A DNA stretch of 64,000 nt. Source: Gammaproteobacteria bacterium (GTDB taxonomy: Bacteria; Pseudomonadota; Gammaproteobacteria; Pseudomonadales; Azotimanducaceae). The position numbers and the translations under genes are program-made. Positions within the stretch are counted from its first letter, which is position 1. The number at the start of each line of letters is the position of its first letter. The stretch is taken from assembly GCA_009846005.1 (NCBI GenBank), contig VXYL01000088.1, positions 1 to 64,000 on the forward strand, in the 5' to 3' direction. The notes beneath the pieces are model-generated. The model ran no database searches, was not told the DNA's origin, and saw nothing but the letters and a program-made list of their open reading frames with translations. This document shows positions 45,660 through 54,686 of the stretch, in pieces.

Positions 45660-46451
45660 TTACCAAGCGATCTCTGCCGGGAAGTACCGACCGATGAGCT
45701 CCTCGTAGAAGGGACGCAACGCCGCGACGTCCGGCGGCGCGTCGTGCTTGGTGTAGAGATCGTAGCGGTTGAATCGCCGGACCCACTCCAGCCGGTCCTC
45801 GTCGTCTGGCCCCAACAGCTCGCGGTAGGCATCCGTGGAATGACCCGGGTAGAAGCTGTGGTAGCGGATCATCGCGAGCGCCGGTTCCGGCAGGTAGTCG
45901 CGCGCGACGAGGTACATGTATTCGTCGTGACCCCAGGACAGGGTGACATTGTCGAGGCCGCAGCCGAGTTCGTAGATTCCGAGCGGCGTGTTGTAGCGGG
46001 AATCCCGAGCGTCGGGGTTCTCGGCGAAGTACTCGGGATAGACGATGGCGTCGCGGAACGCACAGCCCACGACGAACGTGTCGCCGGTCACGGCCCACTG
46101 CGGCTCGCCGAACACGCACAGAATCTTGCCCAGGTCGTGCACGAGTCCGGCGAGGACGAACCAGTCCGGGTGACCGTCTCGACGGATGCCCTCGGCGGTC
46201 TGCAGACAGTGTTCGATCTGGGAGAGGCCAGTATCCGGGTCGCTCTCGTCGACCAGGCTGTCGAGCGTCTCGCACGCTTCCCAGATTCCCATCCGGGTGG
46301 TGTTCAAGGCTCCGTAGTGCGCTCGTTTCGCGCGGGCGAATTCAAGTGTCTGGCGCTCGTGGTTCTGCCGGTAGAACCGGCGTACTTGCACGTCCGCGTT
46401 GACATAGTCCCGATACATGTCGGCCACCGTCTCTGGACTGCCGGTGGCCAT
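45660..46451 (-). CDS. Myo-inositol oxygenase (MIOX)
   Basis: A 263-residue non-haem di-iron oxygenase converting myo-inositol to D-glucuronate. The di-iron ligands of mouse MIOX are all present: His81 (EHCLQTAEGIR), His105 and Asp106 (LAGLVHDLGKI), His175 (SWGHDEYMY), His198 (IRYHSFYPGH) and Asp231 (RYDLYTK). ATG 46451 is chosen since similarity starts at about VRRFYRQNHERQTLEFARAK. It follows the ankyrin gene by five bases and faces the ABC importer, making inositol a plausible ligand of the latter. Confidence 0.9.
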   Translation of the reverse strand: MATGSPETVADMYRDYVNADVQVRRFYRQNHERQTLEFARAKRAHYGALNTTRMGIWEACETLDSLVDESDPDTGLSQIEHCLQTAEGIRRDGHPDWFVLAGLVHDLGKILCVFGEPQWAVTGDTFVVGCAFRDAIVYPEYFAENPDARDSRYNTPLGIYELGCGLDNVTLSWGHDEYMYLVARDYLPEPALAMIRYHSFYPGHSTDAYRELLGPDDEDRLEWVRRFNRYDLYTKHDAPPDVAALRPFYEELIGRYFPAEIAW

Positions 46452-46456
46452 CGACG

Positions 46457-48937
46457 TTACGCGGTTGCGCCATGCGAATCCAGAAGATCGCATAGGGCGT
46501 CGCTCCGCTCGGTTCCGGGACGGCAGAACGCCCGCGGCGTGTTGGCGTACTGGTCCGTTGCGTTCACCTTCGCGCCCCGTTCGATCAGGCACTCAGCGGC
46601 CTCCAACGCCCGGTAGCGGGCGGCTTCGTGCAACGCCGTACCCCAGCCACCCTCTTTCGCGTCGATGTCAGCGCCCGCATCGAGCAGGAACTTCATCGCT
46701 TGTACGTTGTTGAACTTGGCGGCCGTGTGGAGACCTTGACGGAGTGTCTCGGGCCGGTTCGCGAGCCGGTCGATCTCCTCGATGCGGTCGCAGGCGACCG
46801 CGCTCTGAATCGTCCACGGCACGCCATGTTTCACCAGCACGTCCACCGCGGCAAGCAAGGGTCTTAGGTCCGGCTTGCCCTGGAGGTTGCCCGTTGCGTG
46901 GTGGAACAGTTCATTCCGAACCAGATCGCGGTCGACCAACGCCGGGTGCTTGGCGATCAGCGCATCGAGCGCCTCGCCGTCATCGCAGAGCAGCGCGTGC
47001 AGAAACTCCGCGCGGGGCCTAAGGATGTCGTCTCGCCTCCCCATGGGCAGTTGGTGGATCTCGTCCAGTTCGACGAGCAGCTTGAGGGCTCCGGCATGCT
47101 TGTTCGCCCGCGCCCGATGCATCGCATTGCCGCCCGGATGCGCATGGTGCAAGTCCGTGTCGAGGGTGCCGAGCAACTCGATGATCGACAAACGCCCGTG
47201 GTGCGCAGCCCCGATCAGCGCCAGGCAGCGTGCCGCCTTGTCCGCGCCCGCGTCCACGAGCAACTTGGCGCATCGCAGATCCCCGACGAAGGCGGTCCAG
47301 CCGAGCGGATTGCCGATTCCGCCCGAGTCGCTGGCGATGCTCGGGTTCGCGCCGGCCGCGAGCAGCATCTCCACGCCCGCGTAGTTGCCCCAGCGCACCG
47401 CCGCCGTCAACGGGATGTTCCACTTGAACGCCTTGGGCGGGTTGACGTCCGCGCCGTATTCCAAGAGGAGCGGCACCAGGTGTTCGTGGCGATGCGACAC
47501 GCCCGTCACCAACGGCGAGTCCTGCATCCACCGGTGCTGCGCCTCGTTCGGGTCCGCGCCGGCCTTGAGCAAGCTCTCGACGATTGCCACGTCGCCCGAT
47601 GCCGCCGCCAGGATAACCGGCGTCACGGCCTCGGACTTGTGGCAGTCCGGGTCGGCCGCGAGCATCCGATCGACCGCCTCCCGATCCCGCGAGGCGATAG
47701 CGAAGAAGATGTCCGGCTCGGCGCCACCCCCGAGCAGCGCCTCGACGACATCCTTGGCGCCCGCCTGCGACGCTTCCATGAGCGCCGTCACGCCCCGGGA
47801 GTCCTGCCCGTTGGGGTCGGCGCCGAATTGCAGCAGGAGCCGCGTCATCTTCACATCCTGCGCGGCCTGGACGATCGGCAAGGCGCCGTCGTCGGTCTCG
47901 TTGATCCCTTGTGCGTCCTCCTTGAGCAGATCCCGCGTCAGCTTCAGGAAGCCGAGCGCAACGGTTTCGTACAAGGTGTAGTCGGCACCGGCCTTCAGCA
48001 GCATCCTGAAGATGGCCTTGCCCTTGTGGTTCGCCGCCGTCCGGACGGGCTTCGCCATCGTCCAATAGGCGCGATTGGGGTCTGCGCCGTTCTCTAGCAG
48101 CAGGGCGGCCATGCGTTGATTGCCGATCCAGGACGACGCGTCGATGGGCGGCGTGAAGCAGGAGTCGCCGCACCCGCCCATGGCGTTGATGTCGATGCCG
48201 TTGTCGATGAGCAGTTGGGCGACCGTGAGGTGGCCCTTCGTCATCCGCGCTCCGTTGGTCGCCCGGGGATCCGCGCGATGCAGCACCGTGTCGCCGCAGG
48301 TGATGTCGCTGGCGACCCGGGCGTGGACCAGCGACGGGTTCGCCTCGATGAGCGGCTTGAGCCTCTCGGCGTCCCCGGCATCGACGGCGTCGACCATCGC
48401 GGCGACATCCGGCGGCACCGCGTCCGGCGTGTTCAGGAATCCGTCGGTCGCGGGATGGCTCCGAACGAACTCGCGCAGGGCTCGCCACGAGCCGAATCCG
48501 TATTCCTTCGCGATCGTCCGCTGGGCATCCGCGAGCGTGATCGCTGCATCGAAAACCTCGCGGTCCGACTTGCCGGCGAGTTCCGGCAGCGCCTTCCGCA
48601 GTCGCACCGCTGCGACCGGATGGCGTTGCGAGTGGTCTTCCACGAGGAACTGTGCGCGGTTGCGGATCTGCGTGAAGTCGTCGTGCTCCATCGTCTCGCA
48701 CAGGTGCAGGAGGTCCTGCCAGTCGGATGCGCCGTATTCCAGGGCCAACGCGTGCTGGACCTGGGCCCGCGAGACGCGGCTTAAGCGGATCTCAAGCGCA
48801 GAACGCCCGGAGTACTCGTCCAGGTTCCGGATCAGCTCGACGATTTCTTCGGACCAGGCGGCCTGGCTCTCGGCGATCCGTTTCGCCTCGTCGCGGACGG
48901 CTTGGGGACTGGGGGCGGTGTAGAAGGGGCATGGCAT
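46457..48937 (-). CDS. Ankyrin-repeat protein with N-terminal YGxxSW repeats
   Basis: An 826-residue protein. Two N-terminal helical units each hold a motif of the form AxEYGxxxW (LALEYGASDWQDLLHL, IAKEYGFGSWRALREFV), known at the front of bacterial ankyrin proteins. Residues from about 175 to the end contain many ankyrin repeats (VAQLLIDNGIDINAMGG, MAALLLENGADPNRAYW, VESLLKAGADPNEA, AMKFLLDAGADIDAKEG). No signal peptide or enzyme domain. It is probably cotranscribed with MIOX, five bases away, and may bind a protein partner. Specific function unknown. Confidence 0.85.
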   Translation of the reverse strand: MPCPFYTAPSPQAVRDEAKRIAESQAAWSEEIVELIRNLDEYSGRSALEIRLSRVSRAQVQHALALEYGASDWQDLLHLCETMEHDDFTQIRNRAQFLVEDHSQRHPVAAVRLRKALPELAGKSDREVFDAAITLADAQRTIAKEYGFGSWRALREFVRSHPATDGFLNTPDAVPPDVAAMVDAVDAGDAERLKPLIEANPSLVHARVASDITCGDTVLHRADPRATNGARMTKGHLTVAQLLIDNGIDINAMGGCGDSCFTPPIDASSWIGNQRMAALLLENGADPNRAYWTMAKPVRTAANHKGKAIFRMLLKAGADYTLYETVALGFLKLTRDLLKEDAQGINETDDGALPIVQAAQDVKMTRLLLQFGADPNGQDSRGVTALMEASQAGAKDVVEALLGGGAEPDIFFAIASRDREAVDRMLAADPDCHKSEAVTPVILAAASGDVAIVESLLKAGADPNEAQHRWMQDSPLVTGVSHRHEHLVPLLLEYGADVNPPKAFKWNIPLTAAVRWGNYAGVEMLLAAGANPSIASDSGGIGNPLGWTAFVGDLRCAKLLVDAGADKAARCLALIGAAHHGRLSIIELLGTLDTDLHHAHPGGNAMHRARANKHAGALKLLVELDEIHQLPMGRRDDILRPRAEFLHALLCDDGEALDALIAKHPALVDRDLVRNELFHHATGNLQGKPDLRPLLAAVDVLVKHGVPWTIQSAVACDRIEEIDRLANRPETLRQGLHTAAKFNNVQAMKFLLDAGADIDAKEGGWGTALHEAARYRALEAAECLIERGAKVNATDQYANTPRAFCRPGTERSDALCDLLDSHGATA

Positions 48938-48970
48938 CTCGCTAGTCTTGTCGTTTCGTGCGTAGCAGTG

Positions 48971-50374
48971 TCAGTCGAACCAGAGCCGATGCATCCAGCC
49001 GTTCGTGTCGGGGTAGTCGGGTAGGCCGTCATCGAACTGCTCGCCCATTGCGTTGAGCGCCGACCGCATCGCGCCGACGGCATCGCGGTACTCCTCGCAC
49101 CATCTTTGTTCGATTTCCGTGACTAGGTGCGGATAGGCATCGCGCATCCGCCGGCTCTTCGGCGTCAGGTAGACGCGGCGGCCCTTGTCGCGCGCGCGGC
49201 CGGGCTCGACGACGACGTCGAGATGCCGTTCGTGCAGGGTCTTGCCGTTGCCGGAGACCCCGCCGAGCGCTTGCGCGCGCTCCAACGTGACGCCTTCGTC
49301 GCCGACGAGCCGCAGAAAGTTCGACACCACCGACAAGTGCCCCAGGCGCTCGCGCTCGTAGTCGATGGCGAATGCCGCGAGAACCTGTGACAACAACGCC
49401 GGCATTGGCAAGTCCGCGGCTGTGCTGCCTGGTTCCCGGATGACGACTGGCCAGTCCTGGCCGTGGGCGGGAATCCGGGGTGGCCCAGGATCTTCAAGCA
49501 CGTAGTCACCGCCCGTGACGCTGGGGTCGCCCGCCCCGTAGCCGGTGACGTAATGCGGCAGCTCGACCGGGAGCCGGTCGACGAGGGACGACATTGCCTC
49601 GCGGAGCCGAACGATGCCGTCGTTGCCGAAACGCTGCCGCCAATCCTCCTGCACGGTGTCCACCAGACGGGCAGCGGCATTCCGCGCCGCCCTGCCATCC
49701 GGCGTTAGGTACACGATCCTCGCCTTACCGCGCCTACCGGGGACCGACTTCGCCTCGACCGAGACCCGACCGCGCCTTTCGAGCCGGCTGACCGCGACCT
49801 CTGCCACGCGCTTCGAGATCACTGCCCGACGACCGAGTTCGCGTTGATCCGTTCCGTCGGCATCGATGGTGCGCAAGGCGTTGGCCCAAACGGCGAGCTG
49901 CGGGATTGAGCGGTCTTCGCCGCGCGCTGAATCGTAGTGATGCGCGAACGCGCCCAATGCTCGGCCGAGCAACGTCGGCAACGGGGGCTCCGACAGCGCG
50001 GCATTCGGACGGTGCCCAACCTGCAGTTCCGAGGCGTAGTAGAGGGAGTTTTGGAACTGCACGAACTGCGTGGCGGAACATCGAATCCGCGTGGTGTTGG
50101 CGTCCGTCGCGACCGACGCACCGACCCGGCCTGCGATGAAGTCGACGGCCAACGCAGCCGCGCGCCCGAGATCGCCCCTCCTGAAGACGCAGGTCACGAT
50201 GAACCCGTCGGCCTGCACCTGTGCCCGGCTGCGTTGTGCGACGATCCCCGGGTAGGCGGAGAACACCCCGTCAATCCGGCCCCTCGCCCGCTCGACGTCG
50301 TCGGTTGTCGCCCCGTCCCTCAAGAGGCGGCGACTCGCCTGAATCCTGCGTGCAACAGATGTCGTAGTGGCCAT
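48971..50374 (-). CDS. Internally duplicated winged-helix (MarR-like) protein
   Basis: A 467-residue protein not matched to a named family. Two similar halves (about 131-275 and 323-455) each start with a PxPxLL helix, continue with a helix-turn-helix-like region and end in a wing motif: GKARIVYLTPDGRAARNAAA (217-236) and DKGRRVYLTPKSRRMRDAYP (396-415), followed by a charged helix (VQEDWRQRFG / IEQRWCEEYR). The YLTxxGR wing is typical of MarR-type proteins. A DNA-binding role is inferred. ATG 50374; divergent from the beta-helix gene across a 216-base gap. Confidence 0.6.
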   Translation of the reverse strand: MATTTSVARRIQASRRLLRDGATTDDVERARGRIDGVFSAYPGIVAQRSRAQVQADGFIVTCVFRRGDLGRAAALAVDFIAGRVGASVATDANTTRIRCSATQFVQFQNSLYYASELQVGHRPNAALSEPPLPTLLGRALGAFAHHYDSARGEDRSIPQLAVWANALRTIDADGTDQRELGRRAVISKRVAEVAVSRLERRGRVSVEAKSVPGRRGKARIVYLTPDGRAARNAAARLVDTVQEDWRQRFGNDGIVRLREAMSSLVDRLPVELPHYVTGYGAGDPSVTGGDYVLEDPGPPRIPAHGQDWPVVIREPGSTAADLPMPALLSQVLAAFAIDYERERLGHLSVVSNFLRLVGDEGVTLERAQALGGVSGNGKTLHERHLDVVVEPGRARDKGRRVYLTPKSRRMRDAYPHLVTEIEQRWCEEYRDAVGAMRSALNAMGEQFDDGLPDYPDTNGWMHRLWFD

Positions 50375-50590
50375 GGGGGTACCTCGTTGGCGCCCGCGTC
50401 GAACCTTGTCTCGACGGTCCGCGGTGCTTCGCGACGCATGTCGCTCGCCGCGAAGCCTACACGATACGGCGTGTGTGCCCGTTAGCCGTTCCGCGCGATT
50501 CCGTCCTCGTACGCCAGTAGTGCCAGACGCTGAGGTGGCATCGGGGCGCGAAATGCGCGACAGTAGCAGAAGCGAGTTTTCGAAATCGCA

Positions 50591-52804
50591 ATGCGAAGCA
50601 ACGCGAGAGTCGTCGCGACAGCGCTGTATCTGACCCTCTCGTGCACGTCGTCGGTAGAGGCTGGCCGCGCCGTATTCACCGGTGCCAACGACGCCGAGCC
50701 GATCAATGCCGGTTTCCGCCGCGACAGCCTCGTGCTCTACGACACCGGCTTCCAGATCGTCAACGGCGACAACCCCTACCGGGACTTCTCGGACCACAGC
50801 ATCGGGCCGACCGGCTACAGCGATACGTGGCCCGATTTCTTCCCGGAACTCGACGGCGACATCCACCCCGAACTCGTCGAGGCGATCGGGGCCAACGACT
50901 TCACCTTGGCGCTGACGCTCGATCCCGAGAGCACGCGGCTTCGGTCTCACACGAACCGCTCGGGGCAGCGTTTCGGCGTCTACCTGCAGTTCGACCGCGG
51001 CCAGGTGCATGGCGGCGCTTATCTCATCATGGGGTTCGACGGCATTATCGGTGCGCCGGAGCCCGGGAACCGTCCTTTCGCCCTCGTCGGACAGGGGTAT
51101 TGGTCCTATTACGTCGATTTGCGGGACGTCACGGGCACCGCGGAGACGATCACCCTGGCGCGGCGCGGCGATGTCTTTCAGTTGTACACGGCGTCGGGGG
51201 GTAGCAGTTTCATCGCCGCTGCGGGTCAGCGCGCCGACGCCACCGTGCACCCCGACGTCAACGGGACGCTGGCGATGAAGCCGAACGTCATCAAGGACAT
51301 CGGGCCGAACCGCACGCTGACCGCCATGGCCCTTTGGACGGAGTCCGCCGATGGCACGCCATTCGACGCTGGCGCCGGTCGGCTGCGATCGCTTGTGATC
51401 GAGTCGGAAGCACTACCGCGCGACATCAACCCTGAGAGCCACGTCGCCCCCTTGGCTGCCATTAACACCGGCGGGAAGCGCGAGCCCATTCGACGGCTCT
51501 CAGGCACGGTCGTAGACGTGGACACGCGCGAGCCCGTCGACTACGCCCACGTCGCGCTGCAGCGTGACGGCGTCACCTACGTGGTGATTGCCGGCGCCGA
51601 CGGCAGCTACGAGGCAGACGTGCATCCGGGCGGATACCGTGTCGATGTCACGGCGAAGGGGTACGAGCAGCAGGCGGCCGAGATCGCGGTCGACGAAGAC
51701 GTCGTCCAGAACTTCGTCATTGCGGACCTTGGTAGCGCCCACCGCGTGGGACCGGGCAGACAACACGAAACGATCCAGGCCGCGCTCACAGCCGCCAACG
51801 ATGGCGACACCATCCGCCTCGATCCCGGCGTCTACACCCATCCGCTCACGCTGATTTCCAACATCGAGATCCGGGGTGCCGGCCGCGACCGCACCAAGGT
51901 GGCTGGTGAGGCGTACCGTGATCTCGCCATCACGCCGTTTCTGGCGGAGTACTACCCGCCCTACGGTGCGGACGGCGTGGCCCTCAAGGCGGCGCTGGCC
52001 AACGTCGCGCTCGCCGAGTTCACCCTAGACGGCGGCGAAGAGCACGAGACGTTCGCGGCGGACACGATCTCCGAGCGCCTGGCCCTCCTGATGGCGATCG
52101 ACCGTGTCGATCTGGCGACCGTCCAGACGATGCTCAAGGACAACCCCGAGCTCGCCAAGGTTCGCTACTACACCGAAGACTCGCCGAGCACCGGCGCCAC
52201 CTTTCTTACGCGCAACATGGATCCCTGGGTGCGGTGGACGCCCGAACTCCGTACCGACAACGTCGCTATCGCGCGGCTACTGGTCGAAAACGGCGCCGAC
52301 ATCGAGGGCTTCGGCGGCTATGCATGGTCGTCGGGTGGCAGACCCCTGCACATCGCGGCCAACCACGACAACGTGGGCGTCGCCCGGCTGCTGCTGGAAG
52401 CGGGCGCGGACCCCAACGCGCTGGCCAGGGACCGCACGCCACTCGAATGGAGCACGGGGCAAGGTGTTCGCGTGGCCGCCACGGCGACCGTGCTGATGGA
52501 CCGTGGCGCCAAGTACAACCCGCTGCACCTCGCGCATTTCAAATTGCTTGACCGACTCGAGGAGGAGCTGGGGGATCGGATCGACGCGTTGTACCCCTGG
52601 CGCGACGTCGAGCCCACGAGCCTGTTGCACATGGCCGTCCGGAACGACTTTCCGGACGTGGTCGCGTGGCTGCTCGAACGCGGCGCCAATCCTGACCTCG
52701 TGGATGCCAACGGCGTCACGCCCAAGCAGGTGGCGATCACGGCGGAGCGGTCGGACGCGACACGCGAGCTTCTGGGTCTCAAACCCGGTCAGAGACCTCC
52801 GTAG
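50591..52804 (+). CDS. Exported multidomain protein: carboxypeptidase-regulatory-like, beta-helix and ankyrin regions
   Basis: A 737-residue protein with an N-terminal signal peptide (cleavage near SVEAGRA). Residues to about 290 match no fold I know. About 300-385 is a carboxypeptidase-regulatory-like beta-sandwich (LSGTVVDVDTREPVDYAHVA, GSYEADVHPGGYRVDVTAKG). About 385-440 opens like a right-handed beta-helix (HETIQAALTAANDGDTIRLD PG-type). The last 230 residues are ankyrin-like (IARLLVENGADIEGFGG, VARLLLEAGADPNALAR, VVAWLLERGANPDLVDA). Ankyrin repeats joined to an exported beta-helix are unusual. Function unknown, possibly surface binding. Confidence 0.7.
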   Translation: MRSNARVVATALYLTLSCTSSVEAGRAVFTGANDAEPINAGFRRDSLVLYDTGFQIVNGDNPYRDFSDHSIGPTGYSDTWPDFFPELDGDIHPELVEAIGANDFTLALTLDPESTRLRSHTNRSGQRFGVYLQFDRGQVHGGAYLIMGFDGIIGAPEPGNRPFALVGQGYWSYYVDLRDVTGTAETITLARRGDVFQLYTASGGSSFIAAAGQRADATVHPDVNGTLAMKPNVIKDIGPNRTLTAMALWTESADGTPFDAGAGRLRSLVIESEALPRDINPESHVAPLAAINTGGKREPIRRLSGTVVDVDTREPVDYAHVALQRDGVTYVVIAGADGSYEADVHPGGYRVDVTAKGYEQQAAEIAVDEDVVQNFVIADLGSAHRVGPGRQHETIQAALTAANDGDTIRLDPGVYTHPLTLISNIEIRGAGRDRTKVAGEAYRDLAITPFLAEYYPPYGADGVALKAALANVALAEFTLDGGEEHETFAADTISERLALLMAIDRVDLATVQTMLKDNPELAKVRYYTEDSPSTGATFLTRNMDPWVRWTPELRTDNVAIARLLVENGADIEGFGGYAWSSGGRPLHIAANHDNVGVARLLLEAGADPNALARDRTPLEWSTGQGVRVAATATVLMDRGAKYNPLHLAHFKLLDRLEEELGDRIDALYPWRDVEPTSLLHMAVRNDFPDVVAWLLERGANPDLVDANGVTPKQVAITAERSDATRELLGLKPGQRPP

Positions 52805-52923
52805 TCCCGCGCCCCCGGGGAGCGATTGGGTCGCTCCAACGCCGGATCACCGAACACCGCGATCCCGGGTCGACGGTCACGCCTCGGATGTGTGAGCATT
52901 CGTGATCGGTCGGGAGTACACAA

Positions 52924-54672
52924 ATGACGAATACCGCATCCTGGGTCCGCGCAGCGGCCTGCGGGGATCTGGCCGATGGCGAGGCGTTGGCCGTTGCCGC
53001 GCCGGATGGCCGAACGATCGCCCTGTTTTTCACCGATGGTGCCTATCACGCCACCGACAACCAGTGCCCGCACATGGGGTTCCCGCTGGTACGGGGGCTG
53101 GTCAAGAACGGCATCGTCACCTGCGACTGGCACGGCCGCAGCTTCGATCTCAGCGGCGGCGGCTGTTTCCACTCCCAGTGCGATGACGTCCGGGTGTTCG
53201 AGACGGACGTCCGGGACGACGCCGTGTGGATCCGAGTCGAGGCGGAACCGGACGACCGGCGCGAAGCCCGGCTTCGGCTGCTGTGGGAAGGTCTGCTCGG
53301 CGACGACCGGTGGACGATGTCGAAGGCGATCGCCCAACTCCTTCACGGCGGGGTGCCCGAGGCCGACATCGTCGAGCTCATCATGCGTCACGTGGGCCGG
53401 CACATTGCGAGCTCCCACGACCTCGACGCCGGCGACGACGTATCGCGCCTCATCAACGGACTCAAGGTCGGCCAGCGCTACGAGGGCGAGGATCGCCTGA
53501 TCGCGCTGGCCATCGCGGCGCGTTCCGCAGCGGGTCCAGCCGCCGAGCGCAACGAGAACGTGCCGATGCCCCCGCCCTACGACTGGGAACGTACGGCGCG
53601 CTGGGTGAGGAACTTCGCCCGCGACCGTATGGGGAACCGGATCGAGCGATGCCTCTACACCGCTTGGACCGAGGGTGACGGCGACAAGATCCTGCCGCTG
53701 TTGCTGGAGTGCGCTGTCGAACCGCACTTCCTCGACTTCGGCGACAGCCTGATCTCGCTGGCCTACCTGGCCGAACTCCAAGATCTCTTTGGCTGGGACC
53801 AGTCGGGCGAACTGATTTTCAATCTCGGTGCCAAGCTGATCGGGCAACCGCGCCAGGAGCCCGAGCGCTTCCGCCGCGACGCCGTGGCGCGGATGCGGGA
53901 GCTGCTACCCGGCATCGAAGGCGCCGCCCCGGACGACGGGGCATTCGACGAGGGCGTCCTGGCGTCGGCGGTTACGAGCGTGGACATCCACCGTTCGTTT
54001 GATGCCTTGGCAAGTGCGACCACGGGCGCATCCATGGAACGCCTGATCACGACCTTCGTGCTGCTCGCGGCGGACCGGATGGCGCGAACGCCGGTCGCCG
54101 TCGACGCGGGCTGGCCGAACCTGACCCGGGAACTGAACCTCGCGTCGTCGCTGCGCGCGCTCAACAGGCACGGCGGCGCGGCTGTCGCGGCACGGGGGCT
54201 GTTCCATGCCGCTTGGCACGTCTTCGCAGACCGCTGGATCAACATCGACCACCGCCCCTTGGGCGAACCGTTGCAACCCCAGCCGCCGCCGGCGGCAAAC
54301 GAAGACGCGGCGGCCGCTGCGGTCCTCGACGCGATGCACACACTCGATGTCGAAGCTGCGGGCGCCCGGGTTGCGGGCTACGTCCAGGCTGGCTTTTCCG
54401 GGGACCGACTACTGCACGACGTGGGCCGCACCATCCTGCAGGACGACACGGGCCACGAGATCCTGCCGACCCTGCGCACGGTGTTCGACGAATGGGGCAA
54501 TGTGACCGGCACAGACCCGAAACTCGGTGCCGGGCACCCGGCGAGGGCGCAGTTGCTTGTTGGTCTGGCGCGCTATGCGACGGACGTGCGGTCCAACTCC
54601 GACGGCCGCTCCGCGGCCGTGACTGCGATGCGCTTCGCCCAGGGCCGGACCACCGTCGAGATGTTCGAGTAG
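52924..54672 (+). CDS. Rieske [2Fe-2S] protein with large helical C-terminal domain (paralogue 1)
   Basis: A 582-residue protein. The N-terminal Rieske ferredoxin domain has both cluster motifs, C48-x-H50 (NQCPHMGFP) and C67-x2-H70 (CDWHGRSFDLSGGG). Residues about 115-582 form a predominantly helical region conserved in the downstream paralogue, with His-rich motifs HVGRHIASSHD, LECAVEPHFLDFGD and LFHAAWHVFADRWINIDHRP. I cannot assign that domain to a known family; a His-rich helical domain may hold a metal or substrate site fed by the Rieske cluster. ATG 52924; 14 bases precede paralogue 2. Confidence 0.7.
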   Translation: MTNTASWVRAAACGDLADGEALAVAAPDGRTIALFFTDGAYHATDNQCPHMGFPLVRGLVKNGIVTCDWHGRSFDLSGGGCFHSQCDDVRVFETDVRDDAVWIRVEAEPDDRREARLRLLWEGLLGDDRWTMSKAIAQLLHGGVPEADIVELIMRHVGRHIASSHDLDAGDDVSRLINGLKVGQRYEGEDRLIALAIAARSAAGPAAERNENVPMPPPYDWERTARWVRNFARDRMGNRIERCLYTAWTEGDGDKILPLLLECAVEPHFLDFGDSLISLAYLAELQDLFGWDQSGELIFNLGAKLIGQPRQEPERFRRDAVARMRELLPGIEGAAPDDGAFDEGVLASAVTSVDIHRSFDALASATTGASMERLITTFVLLAADRMARTPVAVDAGWPNLTRELNLASSLRALNRHGGAAVAARGLFHAAWHVFADRWINIDHRPLGEPLQPQPPPAANEDAAAAAVLDAMHTLDVEAAGARVAGYVQAGFSGDRLLHDVGRTILQDDTGHEILPTLRTVFDEWGNVTGTDPKLGAGHPARAQLLVGLARYATDVRSNSDGRSAAVTAMRFAQGRTTVEMFE

Positions 54673-54686
54673 GGGAGGGTAGGAAG

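Noticed and set aside
47019-48701. 560-codon frame on the minus strand inside the ankyrin gene, in another frame
   Set aside because: Low-complexity Arg/Ala/Gly translation with no domain, overlapping clear ankyrin repeats.
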